Assembly (NCBI RefSeq): GCF_000421625.1
Contig: NZ_ATXJ01000003.1
Span: forward strand, 1-64,000
From: Thermus islandicus DSM 21543
GTDB lineage: Bacteria; Deinococcota; Deinococci; Deinococcales; Thermaceae
Reading direction: 5' to 3'
Length of the DNA stretch: 64,000 nucleotides
Part shown: positions 47,358 through 56,086 of the stretch, piece by piece
Layout of the letters: the number at the start of each line of letters is the position of its first letter
How positions within the stretch are numbered: position 1 is the stretch's first letter
The notes under the pieces: model-generated
Seen by the model: the letters and a program-made list of their open reading frames with translations, nothing else
The model's database searches: none
What the model was told of the DNA's origin: nothing
Translations under genes and position numbers: made by a program

Positions 47358-48401
47358 ATGCGGGCCTTCAAGGCGCACCTCCGGGGCCTTGCCCCTTACC
47401 CCTACAAGAAGGAGGAGGCCCCGGTGAAGCTGGACCAGAACGAAAGCCCCCTGGACCTCCCCGGGGGCCTCAAGGAGGAGGCCCTGAGGCGCATGGCCCG
47501 CCTCCCCTGGAACCGCTACCCGGAGATTCATGCGGAAGGCCTTAGGAGGAGGCTTTCCGCGCTTTTGGACTGGCCGGAGGAGGGGATCGTCCTGGCCCCG
47601 GGGTCCAACCTCCTGATCCTGGCCTTGAGCCTAGCGGCGGAGGAGGTTTTGGACCTCGTCCCCTCCTTCCCCCACTACGCCCACGCCGCCAAGGTGGCGG
47701 GGACGCCCTATAGGGCGGTGCCCCTCTTAGAGGGCTTCGCCCTCCCCCTGGAGGCCCTCCTTTCCGCCTTTACGGGGGGGGTGCTCTTCCTCCCCAATCC
47801 TCACGCCCCCACGGGGGCCCTCTTCCCAGAGGAGGCCCTCTGGGGCCTGGCGGAGAGGGCCAAGGAGGTGGAGGGGCTTTTGGTGGTGGACGAGGCCTAC
47901 CGGGAGTTTGCCGGCACGGACTTTAGCTTCCTCGCCCGGCAAAACCCCCACGTGGCCCTCCTTCGCACCTTCTCCAAGGCCTTCGCCCTGGGGGGCATCC
48001 GGGCGGGTTACCTCCTGGCCTCCCCGGAGGTGGCGGGGGTGGTGCGGGAGGTCTTGCCGCCTTTTGTCCTTCCCGCCCACACCGCGGCCATCCTGGAGGT
48101 GGTCCTGGAAAATCCCGGCTATGTGGAGAAGGGGGTGGCCTTGGTGCGGGCGGAGCGGGAGCGGGTCTACGGGGAGCTCCTCCGGCACCCCACCTGGCGC
48201 CCCTACCCAAGCCGCACCAACTTCCTCCTGGTAAAGACCCCGGATGCGGAGGAGGCCTTCCGCCACCTCCTCGCAAGGGGGGTCCTGGTGCGCAGGCAGG
48301 ACCGCTACCCGGGGCTTGAGGGGTGCCTTCGGGTCACCATCGGCCGGAAGGAGGAGATGGACGCCTTCCTCCGGGCGGCCTTCGGGGTGGCCTATGCGTG
48401 A
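47358..48401 (+). CDS. hisC: Histidinol-phosphate aminotransferase
   Basis: PLP enzyme of histidine synthesis, 347 residues. VKLDQNESPLDLP is the HisC N-terminal signature. FLPNPHAPTGALF, VVDEAYREFAG and RTFSKAFALGGIRAGYLL, with the PLP lysine, complete the family. The start ATG 47358 begins at KAHLRGLAPYPYKK, the typical HisC opening; upstream frame sequence belongs to the HEPN relic. It overlaps hisB by eight bases. Confidence 0.95.
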   Translation: MRAFKAHLRGLAPYPYKKEEAPVKLDQNESPLDLPGGLKEEALRRMARLPWNRYPEIHAEGLRRRLSALLDWPEEGIVLAPGSNLLILALSLAAEEVLDLVPSFPHYAHAAKVAGTPYRAVPLLEGFALPLEALLSAFTGGVLFLPNPHAPTGALFPEEALWGLAERAKEVEGLLVVDEAYREFAGTDFSFLARQNPHVALLRTFSKAFALGGIRAGYLLASPEVAGVVREVLPPFVLPAHTAAILEVVLENPGYVEKGVALVRAERERVYGELLRHPTWRPYPSRTNFLLVKTPDAEEAFRHLLARGVLVRRQDRYPGLEGCLRVTIGRKEEMDAFLRAAFGVAYA

Positions 48402-48978
48402 GGCCCTGGTGGAGCGGGCCACGGCGGAGACCTGGGTCCGCCTCCGCCTCGGTCTGGACGGGCCCACCGGGGGGAAAGTGGCCACGGGCCTGCCCTTCTT
48501 GGACCACATGCTCCTCCAGCTTCAGCGCCACGGCCGCTTCCTCCTGGAGGTGGAGGCCAAGGGAGACCTCGAGGTGGACGTCCACCACCTGGTGGAGGAC
48601 GTGGGCATCGCCCTGGGGATGGCCCTTAGGGAGGCCCTCGGGGACGGGGTAGGCCTGGAGCGCTACGCCGAGGCCTTTGCCCCCATGGACGAGACCCTGG
48701 TGCTTTGCGTTTTGGACCTCTCGGGCAGGCCCCACTTGGAGTACCGCCCCGAGGCCTGGCCCGTGGTGGGGGAGGCTGGGGGGATGAACCACTACCACCT
48801 CCGGGAGTTCCTGCGGGGCCTCGTGAACCACGGGCGGCTCACCCTCCACCTGAGGCTCCTTTCGGGAAGGGAGGCCCACCACGTGGTGGAGGCGAGCTTC
48901 AAGGCCCTGGCCCGGGCCCTCCACCGGGCGACCCGCCTCACGGGGGAGGGGCTTCCCAGCACCAAGGGGGTGCTTTGA
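48394..48978 (+). CDS. hisB: Imidazoleglycerol-phosphate dehydratase
   Basis: Manganese-dependent dehydratase, 194 residues, monofunctional type. TGLPFLDHMLLQL, DVHHLVEDVGIALG and GMNHYHLREFLRGLVNH supply metal-binding histidines and glutamates. ATG 48394 lies inside the last codons of hisC. Confidence 0.95.
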   Translation: MREALVERATAETWVRLRLGLDGPTGGKVATGLPFLDHMLLQLQRHGRFLLEVEAKGDLEVDVHHLVEDVGIALGMALREALGDGVGLERYAEAFAPMDETLVLCVLDLSGRPHLEYRPEAWPVVGEAGGMNHYHLREFLRGLVNHGRLTLHLRLLSGREAHHVVEASFKALARALHRATRLTGEGLPSTKGVL

Positions 48979-49000
48979 TCTCGTTCCAGGCGAGAGGAAG

Positions 49001-49597
49001 ATGAAGGCGCTTCTCATAGACTACGGTTCGGGGAACCTGAGGAGCGCGGCCAAGGCCCTCGAGGCCGCGGGCTTCGCCGTGGCGGTTGCCCAGGACCCCA
49101 AGGCCCACAAGGAGGCGGACCTCCTCGTCCTCCCAGGTCAGGGCCACTTCGGCCAGGTGATGCGGGCCTTCCGGGAAAGCGGCTTCGTGGAGCGGGTCCT
49201 CCAGCACCTGGAACGGGGCCTTCCCTTCCTCGGCATCTGCGTGGGGATGCAGGTCCTCTACGAGGCGAGCGAGGAGGCGCCGGGGGTGAAGGGCCTCGGC
49301 CTCTTCCCCGGGGAGGTGCGCCGCTTCAGGGCGGGGAGGGTGCCCCAGATGGGGTGGAACGCCCTGGCCTTCCAGGGGGCTTTTGCGCCCCTTTCGGGCC
49401 GCCACTTCTACTTCGCCAACTCCTACTACGGCCCCCTGACCCCCCACTCCCTGGGGGTGGGCACGTACGAGGGCACCCCCTTTACCGCCCTCCTCGCCCG
49501 GCAAAACCTCCTCGCCCCCCAGTTCCACCCGGAGAAGAGCGGGAAGGCGGGCCTCGCGTTTTTGGCCCTAGCGCGCCTTTACTTCCAGGTCCTCTAG
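49001..49597 (+). CDS. hisH: Imidazole glycerol phosphate synthase glutaminase subunit
   Basis: Class I glutamine amidotransferase subunit, 198 residues, partner of HisF (not in window). LLIDYGSGNLRS, LGICVGMQVLYE (nucleophile Cys) and APQFHPEKSG (His-Glu) form the triad. GAGAGGAAG precedes the ATG. Its last 30 bases overlap the convergent pfkB-type gene. Confidence 0.95.
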   Translation: MKALLIDYGSGNLRSAAKALEAAGFAVAVAQDPKAHKEADLLVLPGQGHFGQVMRAFRESGFVERVLQHLERGLPFLGICVGMQVLYEASEEAPGVKGLGLFPGEVRRFRAGRVPQMGWNALAFQGAFAPLSGRHFYFANSYYGPLTPHSLGVGTYEGTPFTALLARQNLLAPQFHPEKSGKAGLAFLALARLYFQVL

Positions 49598-50488
49598 GCG
49601 GAGGAGCCGGCCTTGGGCCCCCAGGCCCGTGGCGGCCAGGGCCCCCGCCAGGTTGGCCAGGCGGCCGGCCTCGAGGGGGCTTCTCCCCGAGAGGATGGCG
49701 TGGGCAAAGGCGGCGGTGTAGGCGTCTCCCGCCCCGGTGGAGTCCACAATGTCCTCCACCGGATAGGGCTCCAGGAGCTCCTCCCCTTCCGGGGTGACCA
49801 GGATGGAGCCCATGGCCCCCACCTTGATGGCCAGGTGCCGGAAGCCCTCTTCCCGGAGCCGCGCTACCCCCTCGGAGAGGGAGACGGCCCCGGTGAGGGC
49901 CAGGAGCTCGGCCTGGTTCATGAGGAGCCAGCTCACCCCCCGGAGGTGCTTGAGGAGCTCCCGTCCCGCCGCCCGCACCGCCCCCGTGCCCAGGTCGGCG
50001 AAGACGGGCATCTCCCGCCTCCTCGCTGCCTCGAGGACCTCCGCGGCGTAGCTCCGGGAGGGCCCTCCCACCAGGGCGTAGGCGGAGAGGACCACGGCGT
50101 CCGCCTGGTCCAGGAAGCGAGGCTTGAAGAGGGCGGGGTCCAGGTGGCGGCTTGCCCCCTCGGCGCTCACCATGGACCGCTCCCCTCCGGGCACCACCAG
50201 GATGAGCACGGAGCTCGTGGTGTGCTCCGGGTCCTCCTGGAGGTACCTGAGGTCCACCCCCACCTCCCGCACCCGGCTCAGGGCGAGATCGGCGAAGGGG
50301 TCTTGGCCTACCCGGCCCGCCAAAAAGACCCGGTGGCCGAGGCTGGCGAGCTGGGCCGCCAGGGTCCCCCCTGCCCCCCCGGGCTTCATGAGCGCCCTTC
50401 GGGCGGGAAGCTCCTCCCCGGGTTCGGGGATGCGCTCCACGAAGAAAAGCAAATCCACGGAAACGTCGCCCAGCACGAAAAACCGCAT
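49568..50488 (-). CDS. PfkB-family carbohydrate/nucleoside kinase
   Basis: Ribokinase-fold kinase, 306 residues. DVSVDLLFFVERIPEPGEEL and MKPGGAGGTLAAQLASLG are N-terminal substrate motifs, and DSTGAGDAYTAAFAHAIL holds the catalytic Asp and anion hole. ATG 50488 has GGAGG four bases upstream; the longer frame is not supported. Two -10-like boxes (TATAGT near 50531, TATACT near 50564) lie upstream. Substrate unknown. Confidence 0.85.
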   Translation of the reverse strand: MRFFVLGDVSVDLLFFVERIPEPGEELPARRALMKPGGAGGTLAAQLASLGHRVFLAGRVGQDPFADLALSRVREVGVDLRYLQEDPEHTTSSVLILVVPGGERSMVSAEGASRHLDPALFKPRFLDQADAVVLSAYALVGGPSRSYAAEVLEAARRREMPVFADLGTGAVRAAGRELLKHLRGVSWLLMNQAELLALTGAVSLSEGVARLREEGFRHLAIKVGAMGSILVTPEGEELLEPYPVEDIVDSTGAGDAYTAAFAHAILSGRSPLEAGRLANLAGALAATGLGAQGRLLRLEDLEVKAR

Positions 50489-50624
50489 CTTGCCTCCTTC
50501 TGCCCAAGACGCAGGGTTTGCCCTCACTATACCGCAAGGGCCCCTTGGCTTTGGCGGGAGTATACCCCTGCTGGATGAGAGAAGAATAACAAGCGCCCCG
50601 CCGCCCTCCCTTCCGCGGGCGGGA

Positions 50625-51761
50625 TCAGAACCTGCGGTCCACCACCAGGCCTCCCTCTAGCTCGCCCACCAGCTCCACCTCATCCACCTTGAGTCCGGTG
50701 GCCCTCTGGACCGCTTCCATGAGCCCGGGCGGCACCCTCTCCGCCTTCAGGCGGAGGACGAGCTTGTCCGTGCCCTCCAGTTTCCTCTCCACCACCACCT
50801 GGAAGCCCCTGGGGTCCAGGCCGAAGCCCGCGAGGAGCGGGCCGAGCTCCGTGGGGTAGAGCTTCACCCCCTTCACCTTCACCATGGCGTCCGTCCGGCC
50901 GAAAACCCCCCGGGGGAGGAGGGTGAGCCCTCCCCGCCTTTCGGCCACGGCCAGGTCCCCGGTGCGGAAGCGCACCATGGGCATGAGGGTCCGGCTTAGG
51001 GCGGTGACCACGAGCTCCCCCTTCTCCCCGTCCGGCACGGGCCTGAGGGTCTCGGGGTCTAGGACCTCGAGGACCGCCATCTCCGGAATTTCCCAGAGGC
51101 CCTCCTTCCCTAAGCCCTCTCCAGCCACGATGCCGAGCTCGCTGGTGCCGTAGGCGTCCAGGGCCACCCCGCCCAGGGCGGCCTCCACCCTTTCCCGGAA
51201 GCCGGGCACGGAGGTGAAGGGCTCCCCTCCCGCCAGAAGGAGGGGAAAGCGCCCTCCCGCCTGGCCCACCTTGAGGGCGAAGGAGGGGTTGGTCACCAGG
51301 ACATCAAACCCGTAGGTCCGCCCGATCTCGGCGATGCGGGCCGCTTCCCCGGGCCCGTGGGGCAGGACCAGGTTCCCTGCCCTCACTAGGGCCTCGTGGA
51401 AGAGCCACCCCCCGGCGAACACGTGGTAGCTGAAGGCCACCAGCACCCTCTTGCCCACCAGGCCGAGCCTGCGGTAGTGGGCCGCCAGGGCCTCCGCCTG
51501 GTAGCGGAGGTCGTCTTGGGAGAGGTACTCGGGCATCCACCCCAGGAGGGGGCTTGGGGTGAGGTGCATGAGGCTCGCCCCTTCGGGGGGCCTGGGGTTT
51601 TCCTTCAGAAAGGCCACCCATTCCTCCCGGGTGGTGAGGGGAAGGCCGGGCAGATCCTCCAGGGCGAACCCCTCCGGGTCCACCCCGCGGAGCTTCTCCT
51701 GGTAAAGGGGATGGGCCTGGGCCGCGCGCAGAACTTCTTTGAGCCTGGCCAACCTTTCCAT
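50625..51761 (-). CDS. Phenylacetate-CoA ligase-like (PaaK) AMP-forming enzyme
   Basis: Adenylate-forming enzyme, 378 residues, shorter than classical PaaK (about 430). YLSQDDLRYQAEALAAHYRRLG, LDAYGTSELGIVAGEG and PMVRFRTGDLAVAE are adenylation-domain motifs, and the C-terminal domain has KVKGVKLYPTELGPLL. ATG 51761 has GGAGG five bases upstream and TATAAT at 51786-51781. No phenylacetate genes are nearby, so another carboxylic acid may be the substrate. Confidence 0.8.
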   Translation of the reverse strand: MERLARLKEVLRAAQAHPLYQEKLRGVDPEGFALEDLPGLPLTTREEWVAFLKENPRPPEGASLMHLTPSPLLGWMPEYLSQDDLRYQAEALAAHYRRLGLVGKRVLVAFSYHVFAGGWLFHEALVRAGNLVLPHGPGEAARIAEIGRTYGFDVLVTNPSFALKVGQAGGRFPLLLAGGEPFTSVPGFRERVEAALGGVALDAYGTSELGIVAGEGLGKEGLWEIPEMAVLEVLDPETLRPVPDGEKGELVVTALSRTLMPMVRFRTGDLAVAERRGGLTLLPRGVFGRTDAMVKVKGVKLYPTELGPLLAGFGLDPRGFQVVVERKLEGTDKLVLRLKAERVPPGLMEAVQRATGLKVDEVELVGELEGGLVVDRRF

Positions 51762-51812
51762 GTGGGCCTCCTTGCCGGGGATTATACCCTCGCGGGGACT
51801 TTCCACCGGGGC

Positions 51813-52913
51813 TTATACGGCGGGGGCCTGGGCCAAGAAGAGCAGGCGGGGCAGGGCCTCCTCCAGGTCTTGTGGGCGATCCCGCCTCAGGGTGATGTGG
51901 CCCACCTTCCGCCCGGGGCGCACGGACTTCCCGTACCAGTGGAGGTGGGCCCCCTTTAGCCTCAGGACCTCTCCGAAGTCGGGCTTCTGCCCGATGAGGT
52001 TCACCATGGCGCTGTACCCTCGGGGTGCGGTGCTCCCCAAGGGGAGGCCCAGGAGGGCCCGGAGGTGGTTTTGGAACTGGCTCGTCTCCGCCCCCTCTAT
52101 GGTCCAGTGGCCAGAGTTGTGCACCCTGGGGGCCATCTCGTTGAAGAGGAGCTCCTCCCCCACCTGGAAAAACTCCAGGGCAAGAACGCCCACGTAGCCC
52201 AGGGCGGCAAGCGCCCTCCCGGCGTAGTCCTCCGCCTTCCGCTTTAGGGCCTCGGAGACCCCGGGGGCCGGGGCCAGGGAGAGGCGGAGGATGCCCCCGT
52301 GGTGGCGGTTTTCCACGAGCGGGTAGAAGGCCACCTCCCCTCCGAGCCCCCGCACGCTAAGGAGGGAGACCTCCCGGTCAAAGGGAACGTAGCCCTCGAG
52401 GAGAAGCCCCTGGCCTCCCAGGGCCTTCAGGGCTTCCCGGGCCTCTTCCTCCGTGCGAAGGAGGGCCTGCCCCTTGCCGTCGTAGCCCCCCTGCCTCACC
52501 TTGAGAAGGGCGGGGAGGCCCACCCGCCTGAGGCCCTCCTCCAGGTCCACCGGGCCCTCCACCGGGTGAAAGGGCGGCGTGGGGACGCCAAGGCTCTGCA
52601 TGAAGGTCTTCTCCAAAAGGCGGTCCTGGGCCACCGCCAGGGCCTCGGGCGGGGGGTAGACGGGGAGGTGGTCCGCCAGGAAGCGGACCGCCTCCACGGG
52701 GACGTTTTCAAACTCGTAGGTGACGAGGGAAAGCCCCTCGGCGAAGCGGGCGAGGGCTCCTTCCTCCAGGAAGCCCCCCACCACGAGCTCCCCCACCTGC
52801 CCGGCGCAGGCCTCGGGGGAAGGGTCCAGGAAGCGGAAGGAAAGCCCCAGGGGATAGCCCGCAAGGGCCAGCATCCGCCCGAGCTGCCCTCCGCCCAAAA
52901 CGCCGATCCTCAC
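51813..52913 (-). CDS. purK: N5-carboxyaminoimidazole ribonucleotide synthase
   Basis: ATP-grasp enzyme of purine synthesis, 366 residues. [17 protein letters not shown] starts the family. [13 protein letters not shown] and [23 protein letters not shown] are ATP-grasp and active-site blocks. GTG 52913 overlaps the purE stop as GTGA. Confidence 0.95.
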   Translation of the reverse strand: MRIGVLGGGQLGRMLALAGYPLGLSFRFLDPSPEACAGQVGELVVGGFLEEGALARFAEGLSLVTYEFENVPVEAVRFLADHLPVYPPPEALAVAQDRLLEKTFMQSLGVPTPPFHPVEGPVDLEEGLRRVGLPALLKVRQGGYDGKGQALLRTEEEAREALKALGGQGLLLEGYVPFDREVSLLSVRGLGGEVAFYPLVENRHHGGILRLSLAPAPGVSEALKRKAEDYAGRALAALGYVGVLALEFFQVGEELLFNEMAPRVHNSGHWTIEGAETSQFQNHLRALLGLPLGSTAPRGYSAMVNLIGQKPDFGEVLRLKGAHLHWYGKSVRPGRKVGHITLRRDRPQDLEEALPRLLFLAQAPAV

Positions 52914-53404
52914 GCCTCCTCCCGGGGGTCGGGGTGGGCGAGGACGGCCTCGGTCTGGGCCCGGCGGTAGGCCTTGAGCCTTTCCATGACCTCGGGGTGC
53001 GTGAGGCCCACGATGCTCGCGGCGAGGAGGGCGGCGTTCACCGCCCCCGCCCTCCCGATGGCCAGGGTGCCCACCGGGACCCCGGCGGGCATCTGGACGA
53101 TGGAGAGGAGGGAGTCCAGGCCCTTTAGGGCTTGGCTTTCCACCGGCACCCCGAGGACGGGGAGGGGGGTGTGGGCCGCGGTCATCCCGGGGAGGTGGGC
53201 CGCCCCCCCGGCCCCGGCGATGATCACGAGGAGGCCCCGCGCCTCCGCGGTCTTGGCGTACTCGGCCATCAGGTCCGGGGTGCGGTGGGCGGAGACCACC
53301 CGCACCTCGTAGGGGATACCCAGGGCCTCGAGGGTCTCCGCCGCGTGGCGCAGGGTGGCCCAGTCGGACCGGGAACCCATGATGACGCCTACCAAGGGCC
53401 GCAT
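52910..53404 (-). CDS. purE: N5-carboxyaminoimidazole ribonucleotide mutase
   Basis: Class I PurE, 164 residues. [20 protein letters not shown] and [15 protein letters not shown] are substrate loops, and [12 protein letters not shown] is the conserved core. ATG 53404 has TACAAT ending nine bases upstream and no ribosome-binding site. It is divergent from sbtA, 47 bases away. Confidence 0.95.
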   Translation of the reverse strand: MRPLVGVIMGSRSDWATLRHAAETLEALGIPYEVRVVSAHRTPDLMAEYAKTAEARGLLVIIAGAGGAAHLPGMTAAHTPLPVLGVPVESQALKGLDSLLSIVQMPAGVPVGTLAIGRAGAVNAALLAASIVGLTHPEVMERLKAYRRAQTEAVLAHPDPREEA

Positions 53405-53418
53405 CGTACCGGATTGTA
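53405..53418 (-). promoter_or_regulatory. -10 element for near-leaderless purE
   Basis: TACAAT (53418-53413) plus eight bases precedes ATG 53404 in the purE-sbtA divergent region. The -35 is weak. Confidence 0.5.
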
Positions 53419-53451
53419 CAAGCCTAAGCCCTCTGGTAGAAGGGGAGGGCG

Positions 53452-54405
53452 ATGGACGCCCTTGAGCTTCTCAAGCTGAACCTCCTTTCCCCCATGGTCT
53501 TGGCCTTTTTCCTGGGCGCCTTGGCCCGGGGCCTAAGGAGCGACCTGGCCTTCCCCGAGGCCCTCTACACCGCCCTTTCCATCTACCTTCTCTTCGCCAT
53601 CGGCTTTAAGGGCGGGGTGGAGCTCTCCAAGACCCCTCTGGCCCTGCTCCTCCTCCCCGCCCTGGCCACCCTCTTCCTGGGCCTCTTCCGGCCCCTTTCC
53701 GGCTACCTCCTGGCGAGGCGCCTCCTCGGGGTGGGGCGGGAGGACGCCGGGGCCCTGGCCGCCCACTACGGCTCGGTCTCCGCGGTCACCTTCCTCGCGG
53801 CCCTCACCTTCGCCCAGGGGGTGGGCCACCGCCCGGAGGGGTTTTTGCCCACCCTGGTGGCCCTCCTGGAGGTGCCGGGGATCGTGGTGGCCCTCCTTCT
53901 CGCCAAGCGGAAAGGCGGCCTGGGGGAGGCCCTGCCGGAGGTGCTCACCGGGAAGAGCGTGGTCCTCCTCCTGGGGGGGCTTCTCGTGGGGGCCTTTTCG
54001 GGGGAGGCGGGGATGGAGCGGGTCAAGGCCTTCTTCGTGGACCCCTTCTACGGGGCCCTCACCCTCTTTCTCCTGGACCTGGGGATGGTGGCGGCCTCGA
54101 GGCTTTCCGCCTTAAGGCGCGTGGGGCCGCGCTTGCTCCTCTTCGGGGTGGGCCTGGCCCTGGTCCACGGGGCCCTGGGGGTCTACCTGGGCCACCTGGC
54201 GGGGCTTTCCGTAGGGGGGGCCACGGTCCTGGGGGCCATGGCGGCCAGCGCCTCCTACATCGCCGCCCCGGCGGCGGTGCGCCTCGCCCTGCCCGAGGCC
54301 AACCCGAGCTTGTACCTCACGGCGAGTCTGGCCGTCACCTTTCCCTTTAACCTAGTCCTGGGCATCCCCCTCTACCACGCCCTGGCCCAGGCCCTGGGGA
54401 GGTGA
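53452..54405 (+). CDS. sbtA: SbtA-family sodium-dependent bicarbonate permease
   Basis: Inner-membrane transporter with about ten predicted helices, 317 residues. It has SbtA/DUF897 landmarks: [48 protein letters not shown] and [34 protein letters not shown] precedes the ATG. It is followed four bases later by sbtB, the PII-like partner that regulates cyanobacterial SbtA, so the pair probably controls bicarbonate entry for carboxylation reactions. Confidence 0.88.
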   Translation: MDALELLKLNLLSPMVLAFFLGALARGLRSDLAFPEALYTALSIYLLFAIGFKGGVELSKTPLALLLLPALATLFLGLFRPLSGYLLARRLLGVGREDAGALAAHYGSVSAVTFLAALTFAQGVGHRPEGFLPTLVALLEVPGIVVALLLAKRKGGLGEALPEVLTGKSVVLLLGGLLVGAFSGEAGMERVKAFFVDPFYGALTLFLLDLGMVAASRLSALRRVGPRLLLFGVGLALVHGALGVYLGHLAGLSVGGATVLGAMAASASYIAAPAAVRLALPEANPSLYLTASLAVTFPFNLVLGIPLYHALAQALGR

Positions 54406-54408
54406 ACC

Positions 54409-54711
54409 GTGGACCTTGTGCCCTTGAAGCTCTTGACCATCGTAGCGGAGAGCCTCTTGGAGAAGCGGCTGGTGGAGGAGATCAAACGCCTGGGGGCCAA
54501 GGGGTACACCATCACCCCGGCCCGGGGGGAGGGCTCCCGGGGGATAAGGAGCGTGGACTGGGAAGGCCAGAACATCCGCCTCGAGACCCTCGTTCCCGAG
54601 GAGGTGGCCCTAAGGATCCTCCATAGGTTACAGGAGGCGTACTTTCCCCACTACGCCATGATCGCTTACGTGGAAAACGTCTGGGTGGTGCGCGGGGAGA
54701 AGTACGTTTAA
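54409..54711 (+). CDS. sbtB: SbtB-like PII-family regulator
   Basis: Trimeric ferredoxin-fold sensor, 100 residues. KRLVEEIKRLGAKGYTITPA is the PII-like first half and the T-loop-like insert is GEGSRGIRSVDWEGQNIRLE. AMIAYVENVWVVRGEKYV ends the protein. Cyanobacterial SbtB has a C-terminal CGPEGC redox loop; this one lacks it. GTG 54409 follows GGAGGTGAACC. Its TAA overlaps the convergent dedA stop. Confidence 0.85.
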   Translation: MDLVPLKLLTIVAESLLEKRLVEEIKRLGAKGYTITPARGEGSRGIRSVDWEGQNIRLETLVPEEVALRILHRLQEAYFPHYAMIAYVENVWVVRGEKYV

Positions 54712-55235
54712 GTCCGGCCCTTTTTCCGCCGCGCCAGGGGCAGGAGGGCCAGGAGGAGAAGCCCGGAAAAGAGGAGCCAGGCCGGCACCCTCTGCCCCAG
54801 GAAAAAGGCCAAGAGCACCAGGCCCTGGGTCCATAGGAGGCTCCCCATGGCGGCGAGGAGCAGGTAGGGAAGGAGGGGATAGCCCAGGGCCCCGAAGAGG
54901 AGGGGGATGAGGGTGCGCAGGCCGGGGACGAAAGGGGCGACGAGGAGGGCGGAAGGGCCAAAGCGGCCGAGGAACCTTTCCCCGCGCCTTAGGAGTTCTG
55001 GGGGAAAGCGCTTTCTGATCCCGGCCCCAAGCCGGCGCCCCACCCCGTACCCGAGGGCGTGGCCGGCCAACGCCCCCAGGAAGAGGAGGGGGAGGAGGGG
55101 GAAGAGGGCAAGCCTTCCCTCCCCGGCCAGGGCCCCGAGGGCGAGGAGGAGAGTGTCCCCCCCGGGGACGAAGAGGCCAAAGGGAAGCCCCACTTCCAGG
55201 AGGAGGACGAGGGCGGGAACAAGGTAGGCGCCCAT
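54708..55235 (-). CDS. DedA-family membrane protein
   Basis: SNARE-associated/DedA-fold inner-membrane protein, 175 residues. LPFGLFVPGGDTLLLALGAL and FLGALAGHALGYGVGRRLG are typical, and VAPFVPGLRTLIPLLFGAL holds the conserved FxxGxR-like segment. Some members flip undecaprenyl phosphate. It starts one base after terC and lacks a clear ribosome-binding site, so expression should follow the manganese riboswitch. Confidence 0.85.
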   Translation of the reverse strand: MGAYLVPALVLLLEVGLPFGLFVPGGDTLLLALGALAGEGRLALFPLLPLLFLGALAGHALGYGVGRRLGAGIRKRFPPELLRRGERFLGRFGPSALLVAPFVPGLRTLIPLLFGALGYPLLPYLLLAAMGSLLWTQGLVLLAFFLGQRVPAWLLFSGLLLLALLPLARRKKGRT

Positions 55236-55236
55236 C

Positions 55237-55935
55237 CTAGGAGGTCTGGGGGGCGGGCTTTCGTAGGGCCCAGAGGCTACCTACGAGGAGCACCAGGAGG
55301 ATGAGGAGGCTGAAGGCCTCCTTGTCCAGCCCCAAGGCCAGCTCAGGCCGCCCGAGCGTCTCCTTGGCCAGCTTGTCCCATCCCCCCAGGGCCAGCTTCA
55401 CCCCCGCCAGGCCCACCACCAGGTAGGCCAGGTGCTTGAACCGGGGATAGCGGTCCAGAAGCGTCACCACCAGGCTGGCTAGGAGCCGCAGGGCGAGGAT
55501 GCCCAGGAAGACCCCGGTGTAGATCACCCAGAGCGTGTCGGAAAGGGCTACGGCCACCAGGACGGAGTCCACGGCGAAGGCCAAGTCCATGAGCTCCACC
55601 TGGGCCACCACCTTCCAGAACTGGGCGGCGCCTACCTCGAGGTGGGCCTGGGCCGGGGCCTGGGCCTCCTGCGACAAGAAGTGCTTGAGGGCGATATAGA
55701 GGAGGTAGGCCGCTCCCAGGGCCTGGACCCACCAGAGCTTGACCACCAGGGCAGCGAAGAGCAGGGCGAGCCCCCGCAGGAGGTAGGCCCCCAGGATCCC
55801 GTAGAAGAGGGCCTTGCGCCTTAGGGGCACAGGTAGCTTCTGGACCAAGACCCCCAGGATCAGGGCGTTGTCCGCGGAGAGGATGACTTCCAGAACCACC
55901 AGGATCAGGATCACCGAGATCGCGCTGGCCTCCAT
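55237..55935 (-). CDS. TerC-family manganese exporter
   Basis: Integral membrane protein, 232 residues, about seven helices. VILSADNALILGVLVQKLP and LMDLAFAVDSVLVAVAL hold the acidic metal-binding motifs of TerC/Alx. ATG 55935 is preferred because GGGAGG lies five bases upstream; an in-frame GTG at 55941 overlaps that site. The yybP-ykoY riboswitch in front indicates Mn2+-induced expression. Confidence 0.9.
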   Translation of the reverse strand: MEASAISVILILVVLEVILSADNALILGVLVQKLPVPLRRKALFYGILGAYLLRGLALLFAALVVKLWWVQALGAAYLLYIALKHFLSQEAQAPAQAHLEVGAAQFWKVVAQVELMDLAFAVDSVLVAVALSDTLWVIYTGVFLGILALRLLASLVVTLLDRYPRFKHLAYLVVGLAGVKLALGGWDKLAKETLGRPELALGLDKEAFSLLILLVLLVGSLWALRKPAPQTS

Positions 55936-55943
55936 GTCCACCT

Positions 55944-55979
55944 CCCAAAGAAAAAGACCACCGCAAGCGCGGTGGTCTT
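55944..55979 (-). terminator. Riboswitch terminator before terC
   Basis: AAGACCACCGC (55979-55969) and GCGGTGGTCTT (55964-55954) form a perfect 11-base stem with a four-base loop, followed by TTTTTCTTT. Part of the 5' arm is also the 3' end of the aptamer (GGCAAGACC), so manganese binding and terminator formation compete. Confidence 0.9.
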
Positions 55980-56060
55980 GCCCGGGCCTTACCGCCCCCG
56001 GCCTCCCGGGGCCTAGGGGCCCGTCCTGACGGGAGGCCGGCCTTGGGGCTACTCCCCAAC
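55972..56060 (-). ncRNA. yybP-ykoY manganese riboswitch aptamer
   Basis: Minus-strand GGGGAGTAGC (56057-56048) is the hallmark first conserved segment, and GGGCAAGACC closes the aptamer just before the terminator. Between them are GC-rich paired arms (GGCCTCCCG/CGGGAGGCC). TAGAAT (56073-56068) is the promoter -10, starting transcription near 56061. The class senses Mn2+ and controls TerC-type exporters. Confidence 0.88.
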
Positions 56061-56086
56061 CTGGTTCATTCTAGCATAAAGGGGGG

